Below, in pieces: positions 17,861 through 27,600 of a DNA stretch of 64,000 nucleotides. This DNA comes from Chitinophagaceae bacterium. Lineage in GTDB: Bacteria; Bacteroidota; Bacteroidia; Chitinophagales; Chitinophagaceae. The notes beneath the pieces were generated by a model. That model ran no database searches, was not told the origin of the DNA, and saw only the letters and a program-made list of their open reading frames with translations. Where the stretch lies: positions 1,426,001-1,490,000 of the forward strand of contig JADKKA010000018.1 of assembly GCA_016720745.1 (NCBI GenBank), written 5' to 3'. Position 1 is the stretch's first letter. Each line of letters starts with the position of its first letter. Made by a program: the position numbers and the translations under genes.

Positions 17861-18118
17861 GGGCCCCCCCCCCGCCGCCCTGCCCAAGGGGAAAGAAAGG
17901 GGGGGCGCGGGGGGGGAAAAGGACACCCCTGTTGTCGTTAGTATTCACCATTCAGATATAAATGAGTGCTGAACCATTTCAAATTTCCCAAATTGTAGGG
18001 TTGTTCTGCTGAGTTGATGGCTCAGTACCAAACCCGCCCGGGTTGAGCATTTCCCCCTTTTTTATCTCCGGATTTTTCATTAAATTAGTTAACCATTCCA
18101 CCTCCCAAAACTGCCAAC
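17860..18118. repeat. G/C homopolymer tract followed by an interspersed repeat copy
   Basis: 17860-17916 consists of G4, C10, then later G4, G7 and G8 runs, far outside the local composition and able to form quadruplex structures. From 17927 the interspersed repeat returns (CCCTGTTGTCGTTAGTATTC, ATGAGTGCTGAACC, TTGTAGGGTTGTTCTGCTGA), running into the leader shared with the truncated copy at 10317. There is no gene in the interval. Confidence 0.6.
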
Positions 18119-20140
18119 ATGAGACTAATTATTTTACTCAGCAGCTGCCTGATCACCACCCTCGCCCTTGCCCAACCAGCCGGGGAAATCAAATTCGGAA
18201 AAATCACCGCCGCCGATTTTACGGTAACGGATTTTGCGGTAGACAGCAGTACCGAAGCCATCGTTTTGGCTGATGTGGCCAGTACCCAGGTAAAAGGCAG
18301 CCGCAAAGGCGGACTGGCACTTGAGTTTAAAAGACTGCGGAGAGTCCTGATCCTGAACAAGGCCGGATATGATCAGGCCAAGGTAGAAATTGAATTGTAT
18401 ACCCTGGGCGACCGGGAAGAACTGCTCGATAATATGCGGGCCGCCACCTATAACCTGGATGGCGGGGCCGTTAGCACCGAGAAAGTGGATATGGCAGGCT
18501 CCCTGTACCGGGAGAAAATCGATAAGAACACCGTCGTGAAGAAATTTGCCTTTCCGCAGGTAAAGGAAGGTTCCATTATTGAATACGAATACAAGATCAC
18601 CTCGGATTTTATTTTTAACCTCCGGCACTGGTATTTCCAGGACGTCATTCCCGTGGCCTGGAGTGAATACACGGTGGCGATTCCACAGTTCCTGAATTAT
18701 ATCCTGGTAGGACAGGGCACACAATCCTTTTACCTGAAAGAACAAAATGACAAGACCGGCAGCTTTGTGATTACCCAGCCCAAGGATGTAGCGGGTTACA
18801 GCAGCGCCGGTAGTGAAAGTGAAACCCTGAATGTTACCTGCGGGGTAACAGAATTCCGCTGGGGGATGAAAAATACGGCCCCCCTTAAAAGAGAGCCATT
18901 CAGCAGCAGTGTGTTGAATTATATGTCAAAACTGGAATTTCAATTTGCCGGTTACCGGGAACCCTATACGGAAATTAAAGTGCTGACCACCTGGCAGGAG
19001 ATGATCAAAGCCCTGCTGGAATCGGAGGACTTCGGAGGGGAATTGAATAAAGCGACAAACTGGTTATCATCAGAACTGACACCGGTCATTGGCAGCGCTA
19101 CTACCAATCTCGACAAGGCCCGGAATATCCATGCTTTTTTCAGGGATCAGTTTCAATGCACTGATTACTGGCAGTTGTACACGGATCAGTCTTTAAAAGA
19201 TGCATTTAGCAAAAAATCAGGTGGCGTGGCCGAGATCAACCTTTTACTGACCGCCATGCTCCGGGCAGCTGGTATACCCGCTGATCCCATCATCCTGAGC
19301 AGAAAAGAAAGAGGATTGATCTATCCCAAATATCCCGTTCGCCGCCGTTTCAATTATGTGATCTGTCGAACCATGATCGATGGCAAAGAGTATTGGCTGG
19401 ATGCCGCAGATCCACATCATGGGTTCGGTAAAATTGACCCGGGTTGTTATAATGGTCTTGCCAAGCTGGTGGATGCCAATGCCACCGATATCAATATGCG
19501 TTCCGACCTGCTGCTGGAGAAATCCAAAACAACCGTACAAATGAACTTCGACGGAAAATCGCAATGGACCGCTGCCGTGAACCAGCAGCAGGGCTATTAT
19601 GAATCCGTTGATACCCGTAGAAAAATAAAGAAGGACGGAAAGGAATCCTTTATCAAGCAAATCCAGGAATCAGATCCGGGAAAGGATATGCTGGTAAAAA
19701 ATCTGGTGATTGATTCGCTGGCGGTTTCTGAAATGCCGGTAACACTGAGATATGATCTTTCTGTTCCCACCGCTGTAGCGGATATTTATTACCTGGATCC
19801 GGTACTGACTGACCGCCTCAAACAAAATCCGCTTCGCTCGCCCTCCCGTCTGTATCCGGTGGAAATGCCTTATTTAAAAGATGCCCTGTATACAATCACC
19901 ATCGCTGTTCCGGCAGGCTATAAAGTAGAAGAACTGCCCAAGCCAACGGTGATCAAAATGCCGGATGATGGCGCCGTGTTTACCTATAAATCTTCCATCG
20001 GGGGAAGCAGTATTAAAATTTCCTGTCAGATGGAAATCAATAAAACCACAATCCCGGCTTCATCCTATACCGATCTGCGGGAGTTTTATAATATGGTGGT
20101 GGCCAAACAGGCGGAGCAGGTGGTGTTGAAGAAGCTGTGA
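18119..20140 (+). CDS. Secreted DUF3857 / transglutaminase-like protein, third paralogue
   Basis: 673 aa; signal peptide MRLIILLSSCLITTLALAQ. Same architecture as the gene at 948: DUF3857 at about 40-215, transglutaminase-like fold at about 300-400, C-terminal beta-rich region. The nucleophile position reads KSGGVAEINLLLTAML, without cysteine, and the histidine position is RRFNYVI; only the aspartate (WLDAAD) is left, so this is another probable pseudo-enzyme. Its closest relative in the window is the gene at 948 (shared PQVKEGSIIEYEYKITSDF pattern). Its own first 92 codons and leader are duplicated at 10317-10666, where they are cut short. Confidence 0.85.
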   Translation: MRLIILLSSCLITTLALAQPAGEIKFGKITAADFTVTDFAVDSSTEAIVLADVASTQVKGSRKGGLALEFKRLRRVLILNKAGYDQAKVEIELYTLGDREELLDNMRAATYNLDGGAVSTEKVDMAGSLYREKIDKNTVVKKFAFPQVKEGSIIEYEYKITSDFIFNLRHWYFQDVIPVAWSEYTVAIPQFLNYILVGQGTQSFYLKEQNDKTGSFVITQPKDVAGYSSAGSESETLNVTCGVTEFRWGMKNTAPLKREPFSSSVLNYMSKLEFQFAGYREPYTEIKVLTTWQEMIKALLESEDFGGELNKATNWLSSELTPVIGSATTNLDKARNIHAFFRDQFQCTDYWQLYTDQSLKDAFSKKSGGVAEINLLLTAMLRAAGIPADPIILSRKERGLIYPKYPVRRRFNYVICRTMIDGKEYWLDAADPHHGFGKIDPGCYNGLAKLVDANATDINMRSDLLLEKSKTTVQMNFDGKSQWTAAVNQQQGYYESVDTRRKIKKDGKESFIKQIQESDPGKDMLVKNLVIDSLAVSEMPVTLRYDLSVPTAVADIYYLDPVLTDRLKQNPLRSPSRLYPVEMPYLKDALYTITIAVPAGYKVEELPKPTVIKMPDDGAVFTYKSSIGGSSIKISCQMEINKTTIPASSYTDLREFYNMVVAKQAEQVVLKKL

Positions 20141-20189
20141 TATTAGTTTACTTTTTTGGAGTAAATTTAAAAACCTTAATCACATCGTT

Positions 20190-20927
20190 ATGGGAAAATA
20201 TTTATTGTCGTATGCTTGTTTTTTTCTGGTTTTATGTTCTTGCAAAAATCAAACGAGTAATGATAATTCAAGCAACACGAATGTTGTTCAGGATTTCATC
20301 AAAACATTTGAAGGAAAGATTGGTGATAAATATGACATCATGATGAAGCTGAATTCGGTTTCTGGTAAAATATCTGGTTTTTACTTTTATAAGAATCAGG
20401 GTATTGATATAAAAGTTGAAGGACAAATTGATTCAGATGGGCAATTTTCAATAAATGAATTTGATAAGGGTGGAAATGCTACTGGTGTATTTAAGGGACA
20501 GGTTTCAGGAACAAGACTTGATGGTACATGGAGTAAGCCAAATGGGGAAAAAAGCAGCAGCTTTTCTGCAATAGAAAGTAATTCTTTATATGAATCTGCT
20601 AAAAGAGAAGCGGGTGAGCAAAAATATTCAAATATATCAGGAATGTATCGCCCTTTGCAGGGTGATGGTATGTCGGATGGAAGTCTTGAAGTAAAGTATA
20701 TCGGTAATAATCAGTTTCAGTTTAGTTTGACTATAGTGGGCATTAAAGAATGTACTGGTGAAGTATCAGGGATAGGAAAAATATTTAATGGAATCGGAAA
20801 GTATTCGGAAGGTGATTGTAGTTTATTGACTTTTAAATTTTCCGATTCAAGTGTTTTGATCGAGGAGGAGAGCTGTCAACTACACGGTGTTAGTTGTTCT
20901 TTTGATGGAAAATATTCTAAAGAATAA
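20190..20927 (+). CDS. Putative lipoprotein, unknown function
   Basis: 245 aa with a lipoprotein signal peptide: MGKYLLSYACFFLVLCSC, lipobox LCSC with Cys18. The mature part starts with an Asn/Ser-rich linker and then alternates glycine- and strand-forming segments (IKVEGQIDSDGQFSI, GVFKGQVSGTRLDGTW, FNGIGKYSEGDCSLLTF), suggesting a beta-sandwich or small barrel on the membrane surface. No family recognised. AT-rich compared with the DUF3857 gene just upstream, so possibly acquired. Confidence 0.6.
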   Translation: MGKYLLSYACFFLVLCSCKNQTSNDNSSNTNVVQDFIKTFEGKIGDKYDIMMKLNSVSGKISGFYFYKNQGIDIKVEGQIDSDGQFSINEFDKGGNATGVFKGQVSGTRLDGTWSKPNGEKSSSFSAIESNSLYESAKREAGEQKYSNISGMYRPLQGDGMSDGSLEVKYIGNNQFQFSLTIVGIKECTGEVSGIGKIFNGIGKYSEGDCSLLTFKFSDSSVLIEEESCQLHGVSCSFDGKYSKE

Positions 20928-21223
20928 GAAATTATGTCTTCCACCTTTTTTCGCTACGAGTCTCTCTGTTGTCCGGAGTGTTCTTAACTTCTTCCCCTTA
21001 GTTCTTCTAACTGTTCCTGGCTCTTTAAATTCTTTCTAACTCTTATTTATTACAACTTTTGCGTCGTTCTCAACCCGGTTTCAACTTATCCAATTTTAAT
21101 AGCCCTTTTTTGCGGAAATATTTATTAACCTTGGATTGATCTGGATTGATATTCATCAGTTTATTCCTCTTTTAAAATATTATGGAATTTCCGTAAATTT
21201 AATAAGCAGTTAGCTTCTAGCTT
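20928..21223. other. Non-coding gap with decayed repeat fragments
   Basis: 296 bases. It holds CTGTTGTCCGGAGTGTTCTTAA near 20967, a diverged start of the interspersed repeat, then a run of C/T-rich sequence (TTCTTCTAACTGTTCC and similar). No ORF, hairpin or promoter stands out. Confidence 0.4.
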
Positions 21224-21751
21224 ATGGTTCAACTCCTCTGGTCCATATTAAACATCGGCATTTTCATTTTCTTCATCGTCGTCAGTGTGAAGGCAACCAA
21301 ACTGGTACGGGAGAATATGGGAGTTTTAGCGGCAATTGTACTGGTGTTCGGGCTATTATCATTTATCAGCCGGAAAGCAGATGCGCCGAACCTTGAGCCG
21401 GGTAGCTCTACGCTCCGGACCTGGAAATTTGTAACGGATATCCGTCCTTATATTGATGATATAAATAAAATCGATATTGTTTTCGATAATAATATCATCT
21501 CCAAATCTGTAGTATCTGTCCGATATGGTAAGGATACTCAAACTGGTCTAGTCAAACCCCTGGAAGCCCATACATATATCAAAGGCTTAGTCGCCGGCAC
21601 CAGCTGGCGGCCCGTTTCGGTACAGGTGAGCCCTACGGCTGTTCCAAATGAATTTATTTATGAAGTGAATGGAGTGGTGGAATGGAAATTACTGGGCACC
21701 ACCATCATTTCACATGCTAAGGAGTGGACAGGAAAATTTGAAATCAGGTAA
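21224..21751 (+). CDS. Small membrane protein, unknown function
   Basis: 175 aa. Two hydrophobic helices at about 5-25 and 32-50 with a short charged loop (KATKLVREN), then about 120 residues of mixed alpha/beta sequence. No family recognised. It stands alone, with repeat remnants on both sides. Confidence 0.55.
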   Translation: MVQLLWSILNIGIFIFFIVVSVKATKLVRENMGVLAAIVLVFGLLSFISRKADAPNLEPGSSTLRTWKFVTDIRPYIDDINKIDIVFDNNIISKSVVSVRYGKDTQTGLVKPLEAHTYIKGLVAGTSWRPVSVQVSPTAVPNEFIYEVNGVVEWKLLGTTIISHAKEWTGKFEIR

Positions 21752-21895
21752 GTCTACTGTTGTCCGTATACTACTTATATGCCCTCGCCATCTTTCAGCA
21801 TTCTTCAAATGATAGGGTTGTTATGCTTAGCTTTTAACTAAGCATCGGCTTCTCAGAGCCGTATTAGTCAATTCCAGATTCTTTACTTTTACAGC
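21752..21895. repeat. Interspersed repeat copy (partial)
   Basis: CTACTGTTGTCCGTATACTA, then CAAATGATAGGGTTGTTATG and the inverted arms GCTTAG...CTAAGC followed by TCTCAGAGCCG. The block order matches the other copies but the sequence is diverged. Confidence 0.45.
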
Positions 21896-22501
21896 TTGCA
21901 GACACAGTCAAATTATATTAAAAAACCTTTCCTGCCCCTGCTCCTTAGCAGCCTCCTCTTCCTCCTCTCTGGCCTGTTGTCGGCCTATTGCTACTGCCGG
22001 TTCTATGATTTTGGTGGGATTTTTATGCCGGGAATTATCTATACCTCCAGTACGATACTGCTTTTTGTTAGTTTTCAGATCCCGGTCAGAGGCAAGGAAT
22101 GGTTGATGTATTTCCTCAAGATGAACCTGATCTACCTGATCGTTTGGGTGCTGACCATGATTAGTTCCTGGTTTGTAATAATTTTTGGGGTGCTAACGGC
22201 AGGGGGAGGTGCAACCTCAACTTTTATACTAACTGATAAGGCGATCACTAAATTTCCCTTCAGCCGTACAGCGGTCTTCATAGCCGGAGGGATGTCCTTT
22301 GTGCTGGTGGATATTATTTCTCTGGATTATGATTTCTCCCTGAGCGATTATCTTTTCAATCGAAATTGGTCATCCAGCATATTTTTGGCAGACATCTTTA
22401 TTTTCTGGCAGCTGATAACAGGGATCATGCTGGCGATACATTTGAGAAAATCTCAGATTTCACAGAACGAGGCTATGGACCCCGATAGTGTTGAGCCCTG
22501 A
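21896..22501 (+). CDS. Polytopic membrane protein, unknown function
   Basis: 201 aa with about five hydrophobic segments (15-35, 42-62, 70-95, 96-115, 160-180). The longest frame starts with TTG at 21896; no ATG lies nearby upstream in frame, so the start is uncertain. No family recognised. Confidence 0.5.
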   Translation: MQTQSNYIKKPFLPLLLSSLLFLLSGLLSAYCYCRFYDFGGIFMPGIIYTSSTILLFVSFQIPVRGKEWLMYFLKMNLIYLIVWVLTMISSWFVIIFGVLTAGGGATSTFILTDKAITKFPFSRTAVFIAGGMSFVLVDIISLDYDFSLSDYLFNRNWSSSIFLADIFIFWQLITGIMLAIHLRKSQISQNEAMDPDSVEP

Positions 22502-22758
22502 TCCCCCTTTTGTCGGCAGTGTTCTTTTCTTAGATCTTGATCTATCCTACAATATTTCAATCCCCAGCCGGGACAACAATAGCAGCTCGGCTCGTCGTTC
22601 AGTTTTCAGTATTAGTTCATAACTTCAGCAACATACTTTCAAATAGCATTTGTGTCTGGCTGGACGATCAGTGAATTCCCTGCCTTTGCAAATACTCAAA
22701 ACCTGGCGGCAAGTATAAGCTGGCTGCTAAAAGGAAGCTCATTAATTAATTAGTTGTA
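22502..22758. other. Non-coding gap with the last trace of the interspersed repeat
   Basis: CCCCTTTTGTCGGCAGTGTTC at 22504 is the most downstream recognisable piece of the interspersed repeat. The remainder has no clear feature. Confidence 0.35.
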
Positions 22759-23691
22759 ATGAAAATAATTTTGCTGGCTTTTGTAGTGGTGCTTTCACTA
22801 AATACGGCTGTAGCACAAACCGATACAGCCATTGCCAAAAGCGGTACGCCCATCGAAATGCTTTTTTCGCAAGGGAAATCAAAAGCACTCATACTAAGTT
22901 ATGATGACGGAAGATCAGAGGACCGGCAATTGGTGAAACTGATGAACAAATACGGGTTAATAGGAACATTTCACCTGAATTCTAATAAATTAGGAACCGT
23001 TGGCTACTTAACGAAGGAGGAGATCAGGCAGGTTTTTGCCGGACATGAAGTTTCAGTGCATTCTGCCAATCACCCCAATTTGACCGCATTGACAAAAATT
23101 GATATTGTATATGAAGTGGTGGAAGATAGAAAAGAGCTGGAACGATTAATGGGATATCCTGTCAGAGGAATGGCCTATCCTTTTGGAAATACTAATGAAT
23201 TGGTTGTCGATGCCATTAAAGGATTGGGTATTGAGTATGCAAGAACAGTTGGCGACACTTATGCTTTTAGCATTCCAGAGAATTTTCTCAAATGGCATCC
23301 AAGCATCCATCAATTTGCAAAAGCTTATTTTGAACAGGATAAGCCGGAGAATGACAAAAAGGAATTAGAAAAATTTTATAAGCTGATCAATGATTTCATC
23401 GGGACAAAGGAATTGGCGCTCCTGGATGTTTGGGGACATAGTTGGGAAATGTCGGACAATCAAAGCAAGTGGAACGAAACAGAGAAATTCTTCAAACTGG
23501 TGGCAAATAATGCTGCCATTCATTATACCACCCAAATAGACCTTGTGGAATATATTAATGCCTTCAGAAACTTAAAGTTTTCTGTTGAAAAGAATATGGT
23601 CACCAATTTTAGCGCATTGACGATCTTCTTTAAAAAAGGCGGTAAGTCCTATTCCATTTCGCCAGGGAAAACCCTTCTTTTGGCAAATTGA
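22759..23691 (+). CDS. Secreted polysaccharide deacetylase (NodB-like)
   Basis: 310 aa; signal peptide MKIILLAFVVVLSLNTAVAQ. NodB-fold motifs are present in order: motif 1 ALILSYDDGRSED (SYDDG with the metal-binding and catalytic aspartates), motif 2 VSVHSANHPNL (HSxxHP metal histidines), motif 3 VRGMAYPFG, and a C-terminal DVWGHSWEM histidine. Such carbohydrate esterase family 4 enzymes remove acetyl groups from peptidoglycan, chitin oligomers or other polysaccharides; the substrate cannot be deduced. Probably periplasmic or surface. Monocistronic by position. Confidence 0.85.
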   Translation: MKIILLAFVVVLSLNTAVAQTDTAIAKSGTPIEMLFSQGKSKALILSYDDGRSEDRQLVKLMNKYGLIGTFHLNSNKLGTVGYLTKEEIRQVFAGHEVSVHSANHPNLTALTKIDIVYEVVEDRKELERLMGYPVRGMAYPFGNTNELVVDAIKGLGIEYARTVGDTYAFSIPENFLKWHPSIHQFAKAYFEQDKPENDKKELEKFYKLINDFIGTKELALLDVWGHSWEMSDNQSKWNETEKFFKLVANNAAIHYTTQIDLVEYINAFRNLKFSVEKNMVTNFSALTIFFKKGGKSYSISPGKTLLLAN

Positions 23692-23894
23692 ATTTATGTG
23701 AATTAAAATCTCTCGAATAGGCTTCAGGCAACAGATGGTTTTGAGCAAGTGTGACTTGATAAACAAACATCAGCCAACCGGCCTGGCCGCAAACAGATTG
23801 CAAATCCGGGCTCTGGGCGAACGGGTACTAATTCCCGTATTTCGGTAAGCCCTGCTGTTTGACGCAATTTATTTAGCACGCTATGTAATTGGAA

Positions 23895-24278
23895 TTATTT
23901 CCTGGTGAAAGAATATGCCCATAAAACCAGTAATATCTGAATTGGCAGCCTTAGTATAGCGATCCATAATTGGGAATTATTTTCATTTAGATAATTTATC
24001 ATCATTTGAATATTTGCCGGGAAGACAGCGATCAATAAAAGTATTATACACCATGCAGCGAACTGTCTGGTTCGGGTTGGTAACAACAGTAAAGCAAATA
24101 ATATTTCACAAGCTCCACTTATAAATACTAAAGTCCTGTGTGACCCTAACCACGGCGGCATGATTTTGAGATAAAATAACGGGTGTAAAAAATGATTTAC
24201 TCCTGCAAAAAAATATACTAACGACATTAAATAAAGAGATAACCTTTTCACACTATGAATGTAAATGAAAGTCAGCAT
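23895..24278 (-). CDS. DoxX-like membrane protein
   Basis: 127 aa with four transmembrane helices. RLSLYLMSLVYFFAGVNHFLHP followed by a second helix with GACEILFALLLLPTRTR is the DoxX/DoxX-like pattern. The first 17 residues may be extra: a start at the internal methionine (MSLVYFFAG) is also possible. Function of the family is poorly defined (quinone- or redox-related membrane proteins). The gap to the previous gene, 23692-23894, shows nothing notable. Confidence 0.65.
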   Translation of the reverse strand: MLTFIYIHSVKRLSLYLMSLVYFFAGVNHFLHPLFYLKIMPPWLGSHRTLVFISGACEILFALLLLPTRTRQFAAWCIILLLIAVFPANIQMMINYLNENNSQLWIAILRLPIQILLVLWAYSFTRK

Positions 24279-24619
24279 ATTAGAACAGCGCCCAGCAAGG
24301 GGTTTGGCGTCATGTAGGCTTTACGGACATATCCTGAGCGATATAACATTACTCAGCGACATATCCAACTGACGAATAAATCCCAGCTATAGAATATCTT
24401 ATCATCTTCATATCTTTCTTCCCCCACGAGTCTCCTCCAATAGTGTCTTGCCAAAAGGAAAACTAAAGGAGGGACTCGTGGATGACAGTAGACAGCCCCT
24501 TTTCCAGTAATTTCTTCCCCTCCTCTCAAAAAATACCACAAACAGGTTATTGGCCCGTCTTTGGAACATCGCTACATTTAGTGAGCGCTATTTAATTTTC
24601 AGCCACTCAATAAAACCTT
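24279..24619. other. Non-coding gap with a hairpin and a promoter region
   Basis: 341 bases. CCACGAGTC at 24424-24432 pairs perfectly with GACTCGTGG at 24473-24481, extended by CCTCC/GGAGG, with a loop of about 30 bases and no T-run, so it is not a typical terminator. The promoter-like motif is given separately. Confidence 0.45.
24532..24580 (+). promoter_or_regulatory. Predicted promoter with AATACCACAAACAGG upstream element, copy 3
   Basis: AATACCACAAACAGG...TTATTG ends in a possible -33 TTG (24550-24552). Twenty bases further is TACATTTA (24573-24580), a 7 of 8 match to the Bacteroidota -7 consensus TAnnTTTG. It lies 40 bases before the start of the hydrolase gene. The conserved element directly upstream of -33 could be an activator site. 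Confidence 0.4.
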
Positions 24620-27600
24620 ATGCTTACAATCACCATTAAGGGCAGTATCCGTTCCGCGGAATTTGATGCGGTATTACCCGGTCTGTCCGTAAAACTATTT
24701 TACAAAGGCAAACCCCTCCGGATGGCAACGGCAGTATCCGGACCGGATGGAACATTCAGTCTGCTCCTGGCCGCGGATGCAAAGTTTGACGCCATGAATG
24801 CCACGAGGGATTTATTGCTGAAAGTGCTTGACAATCTCAGCGGGGCGGCCTTGTTCAGCGCCAGCTTTAAAGATCTCTACCAGAAAGGCAGTCCGGATAA
24901 TTTCACAATCAAGATCAGCCAGAAGGATTTTGAAAGGGCCCGTAAAAAACCAGTGATTACATTCACAGGGGATGATCTGATTCAAAAAGAACGATTTGAT
25001 ATCGGCGAGTCCTTACATATCAGTGCAAGCGGACTGGTACCCCTGCGGGTATTTGATATCAGCATCGCAGTGGATACCACACAAATTGCGGTCCTGTCCC
25101 TGCGTTCCGATTCAAGCGGAGCCATCGCTTCCACCATCATCTGGCCGCAAATGGGGATCAACGACCTCGAGAGCAGGGACCTGCTGCGTCATGAGGAAGC
25201 CGCGAGAAAATGGAAAGGGAAAAAAATCAATCTCATCGTTGAGTCTTCAAGAAAACAAATTCACCGGGCTGATATTTCATTGGCAGAAAATAAAAAGTCA
25301 GCACTTGTCTTTGCCTCCACCAAGGATGGCCGGCCCATCAATGCCATTGAAGGACATAAAGAAGCACTGCATGTGAGTTTCCGGGTGAATACTAAAGCAA
25401 ACAGGTACCGGGTGATGCTGGTGCAGCGGCAGCACGACTGGAATATTGGCGACTCCATTATCCTGGCTACAAACAGCAGGAACCGACCGGTGGTACAGGA
25501 AGTAGAAGCGCCTGAGACAGGATCCATTGCCACTGTAAGAATGGCTGCTGCCGGTCAGCTCCTGCCCGGTGCTTATGATATTATTATCAGACCGCTGCAT
25601 TATGGTTTTGAAAATAATGATGCCCTGCAACTGTTGCCAAGAGATATTATAACAGCCAGAAGAATCACTGGCCTGGTGATCCGCGAAGATTTCTGGACCG
25701 CCAAACCGGTATTGGGTGGATGCGTCAATAAAATACCCATCAGCGGAAGAAATATTGACGGGGCACCCTATTTCCGTTACTCCGATACCTTTACTGTGGG
25801 CGAGGATGTTTGGGCGGGGATTGACCCCGGTATTGTGGATCCCGGTAATATCAGCAAAATGTGTGCGCTCTATGTGATCCAAAGCAAGGATGATCTTGCC
25901 TGGAACGCAGATAATTCTTTATCGCACCTGGCCGTCCTGGGTGGTAATGCAGCCGTACAAAAACTGATCGTACAGTCCGGCTGTATGAATGCCAACAAAC
26001 GCCTGCTATGGCCCAATGCCATCATCCCCGGAGAATATGATATTGTGGCTGATTTTGGCAACAATAGTTCCAACGCGGCCAGTTTTCTGCAGGACAATCA
26101 GTACAATACACCCCTGGATATGATTGATGGTTATTTCGTTCCTGGATTTCGTGTGGTAGAAGACCCGGGCGTGATGACAACATTTCCCCATGCCGGATCC
26201 TGGAGTTATAATGAAGCAACGGTAAATGCGATGGGGCTGACAGGTGTACCTGTTCTTGTGGATGAGAATTTTTCTTATTTCGCACCCGGTGATTTTGTTC
26301 CGGTGAACCTGAATGTACCCTTAAGGGCCAATGTATTTTTCCCGGCCGATGTGGCTGGTGTAACTGATCCGGCGCAAATAAGTGTTTCGGCTGCCAATTA
26401 CCCCCTGATCGTGATTGTGCATGGCAACGGGCATGATTTTACGGAATATGATTTTCTGCTGCAGCATTTTGCAAGGAATGGTTTTATCGCAGCCAGCATT
26501 CATTGCAATGGCGATATGCATGGACTCGGAAGGGCCAATACATTGTTCAAACACTTCGAAGTACTGAAAACAAAATTTGGAACGAAGGTTCAGAACAATA
26601 TCGGTATCATGGGACATAGCCGCGGCGGGGAGGCTGTGATCAAAGCGGCAAGGATCAATCAGCAAAATAATTTAGGGCATGTATTCAATGCGGTTGTCTC
26701 ATTGGCACCTACTGATCAGTATGGCAGTGAATCACTGAAAGGAACCTGGGCAAAACCTTATTTTGTATTATACGGTTCCAGAGATGGAGATATCAGGGGG
26801 CATATTTATGTGCCGGGTTATACCGTACCACAAACAGGCTTCGCTTTATATGACCGTTCAACGGTACCGGAGAAAACAATGGGCTTTTTGTATAAAGCCA
26901 CACATAATGGTTTTATTACTGACAATGAGGGTAGTGATCCTGAACTGATTGACAAAGAAGTGCAGAAGGCTGTTACCAAGGCATACATGACTGCCTATTT
27001 CAGAATGAAGCTGAAGAATGAACCGCAGTGGAACGGTATGTTTACCGGTGAATGGAAACCCGGCTCTGTATCTTCCACCGTGGCCGAGTTGTTTATGCAA
27101 TACCAGCAATCCGGAGCCAAAGTGGTGGATGATTTTGAAGGCGCGATTGACTGGCAAACCAGCACCATCAACGGTACCGTGGGTCAGTCAGGACTGCCTG
27201 TGAACCCTGAGGAAGGGGTACTGAGAACACTGGATCCGCACTCTCCGCATGATACCCAGGGGATGAAAATTATCTGGAATAATACGTCGGGGTCGGTTAC
27301 CTTTTCCATTCCGGCAGCACATAAAAATGTTTCTGCCTTTACCCATCTGAGTATCCGGATCAGCCAGGTGAATGGCAGCAACTCCAACCCGGCCAATCTG
27401 AAACAGAATTTGCGGATTGCCCTGAAGGATGGCAGTAATAATGAAAGAGCCATTCGGGCAGGCAGTTTTGCCATCATTCCCTTCCCGGATCAGCGGCCTG
27501 AAGTGGCCACCCGCAAATCGGCCATGGTCACGGTAAGGATACCACTGACATCTTATACGATTGTCTGTGCCGGTCAGGTGAAAGTGGACCTGACAAATAT

